A DNA stretch of 5,609 bases, taken from the NCBI GenBank assembly GCA_031279715.1, contig JAITHY010000043.1:1-5609 (forward strand). Direction: 5' to 3'. Below, piece after piece: positions 4,620 to 5,609 of this stretch. A model generated the notes under the pieces. The model searched no databases. It had not been told where the DNA came from and saw nothing but the letters and a program-made list of their open reading frames with translations. Made by a program: the position numbers and the translations under genes. Numbering within the stretch: position 1 is the first letter of the stretch; each line of letters begins with the position of its first letter. The DNA comes from Verrucomicrobiales bacterium (GTDB lineage: Bacteria; Verrucomicrobiota; Verrucomicrobiia; Methylacidiphilales; JAAUTS01).

Positions 4620-5609
4620 TCATTGGGTTTTGGAACGGCACACCAGCAGCGGCGGCAAAATCAGCACGCTGACAATCATCGCCGTCAGCACGCCGGTGAA
4701 CGCGCCGAGGCCCATGATGAACAGCACCTTGTGTTCCGCCAGCAACAGCGCGCCGAAACCGGCCAGCGTGGTCAGCGCCGTCGCCAGCACGGCGCGCGTC
4801 GGGTGCGTCCCGCCGCGCTCCCGCTGCCGCACCATGAAGACGCCGTAGTTCACGCCCAAGCCCAGCAGCATCGGAAAAACGAAAAAACCGGACAGGTTGC
4901 ACTCCGCGCCGCTGACGGCGAGCACGACGAAGAACGCCGCCATGCCGCACCAGCACGGCAGGAAGCACAGCAGCGCCCGCCGCCAGTCGCGCAGCAGCCG
5001 CGCCAGCAGCGCGAGGCACAGCGCGAACAGCGCGGCCATGATGACGCTGATATTGCGGAAGACCTCGCGCGCGAGGACGCGGTGGATTTTTTGCTGCGAC
5101 ACCACCGTCAGCGGCACTCCAGTGTCAGCGGGCACGACGGCGTTTTCCGGGATGATGTGCGCCACGGCGACGCCGCCGCCGCTGACGATGAACGGGTCGT
5201 AAATCTCGCGCAAGTCGCACGCCACGGGGTCGCCGTCAGCGGTGATGAATTTTTCAAACGGGGCGAATGCCTGCGGCTTCAAACCAAGGGTTTGGGCCGC
5301 GCCGCTGACGGTGAGCATGGCGCCGGTGATTTTTTTTTCATCCCAAAATTCACGCCACTTCGCGTTGTTTTCCGCCGCGCGTTTTTTTGACACGAACAAC
5401 TTGGTCAACGGCAGCGGCGAGTTCATTTGCGCGGAAAGAATTTCCGTGTTGCGCAGCGCTTCGTCAGCGTCAGCGCCATGGACGAACAGGAATTGGTTGC
5501 GCCGCTCGACGCTGCCGGTGAGCGCGTCAAACTCCGCGCGGTCGATCCGGCACCCGGCGCTGACGGTGTTCAGCGCGTCGAGCGCAAAGTTGAAATTCAC
5601 GAACGGCAG
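4620..5609 (-). CDS. MMPL/RND-family exporter, C-terminal part (5' end outside window)
   Basis: The frame is open to the window edge, giving 329 residues; the GTG at 5600 is internal, not a start. Residues 1 to about 185 form a periplasmic porter-like region. Five membrane helices follow at about 187-206, 210-232, 240-261, 273-291 and 299-320. This matches the second half of an MMPL/RND transporter (loop, then helices 8-12). The stretch FPMLLGLGVNYGVFMVRQRERG (from about 246) is the family's helix-10 region. The Asp normally found in the GxGxDY motif, which carries protons in MmpL3, is Asn254 here. Exporters of this group move lipids or polyene esters outwards, and those of aryl-polyene clusters neighbour lipoprotein, dehydratase and thioesterase genes as here. 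Four palindrome copies lie within it. The family call is firm; the cargo is inferred. Confidence 0.85.
   Translation of the reverse strand: MPFVNFNFALDALNTVSAGCRIDRAEFDALTGSVERRNQFLFVHGADADEALRNTEILSAQMNSPLPLTKLFVSKKRAAENNAKWREFWDEKKITGAMLTVSGAAQTLGLKPQAFAPFEKFITADGDPVACDLREIYDPFIVSGGGVAVAHIIPENAVVPADTGVPLTVVSQQKIHRVLAREVFRNISVIMAALFALCLALLARLLRDWRRALLCFLPCWCGMAAFFVVLAVSGAECNLSGFFVFPMLLGLGVNYGVFMVRQRERGGTHPTRAVLATALTTLAGFGALLLAEHKVLFIMGLGAFTGVLTAMIVSVLILPPLLVCRSKTQ
5558..5575. repeat. Palindrome copy with a widened 6-nt spacer
   Basis: CGCTGA and TCAGCG are both exact but are separated by CGGTGT instead of three bases. The extra three bases keep the exporter reading frame (NTVSA). This copy looks like a spacer variant, or one built from two half-sites. 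Confidence 0.6.

Larger units (their letters stand above)
433..5575. repeat. Dense family of CGCTGA-N3-TCAGCG palindromes inside genes
   Basis: Copies with both six-base arms intact: 1355-1369, 1831-1845, 3089-3103, 3470-3484 and 4528-4542, plus 5558-5575 with a 6-nt instead of 3-nt spacer. One arm mismatch: 849-863, 1082-1096, 1879-1893, 2535-2549, 3125-3139, 3847-3861 and 4667-4681. Two mismatches: 433-447, 521-535, 713-727, 2361-2375, 2967-2981, 3303-3317, 3958-3972, 5180-5194 and 5303-5317. That makes 22 copies, all within coding sequence, and none in the first 432 nt or the gaps. The centre is usually CGG/CCG or CGC/GCG. Many single half-sites (TCAGCG or CGCTGA) also occur. Two reading frames are used (L-T-V-S type and A-D-G-Q type); the third would put TGA in frame. 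Confidence 0.85.

Noticed and set aside
4413..5390. Long plus-strand open frame of 325 codons
   Set aside because: It is antisense to the exporter and membrane-protein genes and translates to Arg/Gln/His-rich sequence with no hydrophobic pattern or motif. It exists because GC-rich genes leave the opposite strand open.
433..5575. CRISPR array or insertion-sequence ends formed by the repeated palindrome
   Set aside because: Spacing is irregular, copies lie in frame inside intact genes, and there are no regular spacers, target duplications or transposase gene.
433..5575. Identity of the palindrome with Neisseria or Pasteurellaceae uptake sequences
   Set aside because: Those cores (such as GCCGTCTGAA and AAGTGCGGT) are not palindromic and do not match CGCTGA-N3-TCAGCG; only the analogy of dense intragenic repeats holds.
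5598..5600. GTG as the true start of the exporter
   Set aside because: The frame stays open upstream to the window edge. The protein lacks the first membrane half expected of the family, so the gene continues beyond 5609.

Overview
The window looks like Gram-negative chromosome, fairly GC-rich, with every supportable gene on the minus strand. It contains a lipoprotein signal peptide, an MMPL/RND-type exporter and two hot-dog-fold enzymes. I cannot name the organism. A proteobacterium fits the gene content, but nothing here proves it.

In transcription order, from high to low coordinates, the layout is as follows. The 3' part of an MMPL/RND exporter occupies 5609-4620. After a 55-nt gap comes a three-gene cassette: an eight-helix membrane protein resembling DUF350 (4564-3782), a glutathionylspermidine-synthase-like ATP-grasp ligase (3780-2497) and an unrecognised soluble protein (2494-1715). 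These three are separated by only 1 and 2 nt. A 175-nt gap follows, holding a long perfect hairpin repeat and a promoter-like site. Next are a small lipoprotein (1539-1123), a FabZ-like dehydratase (1141-776) and a 4HBT-type thioesterase (779-315), all overlapping end to end. After 49 nt a new membrane protein begins at 265 and runs off the window.

The exporter, lipoprotein, dehydratase and thioesterase form the kind of set found at the end of aryl-polyene, flexirubin or related type II fatty-acid/polyketide clusters. There an acyl chain is built on a carrier protein and exported to the outer membrane. Between exporter and lipoprotein sits the ATP-grasp/DUF350 pair, which recalls the yjfL/yjfC neighbourhood of E. 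coli. The ligase may add an amine or amino acid to something, possibly the cluster's product, but that link is inference from position.

The most striking signal is not a gene. A short palindrome, CGCTGA-N3-TCAGCG, recurs with 0-2 arm mismatches about 22 times in 5.6 kb. All copies lie inside coding sequence, in two different reading frames, so it is a property of the DNA rather than a protein motif. It resembles HIP1 of cyanobacteria, or DNA uptake sequences, in being dense and intragenic, but I do not recognise this sequence.
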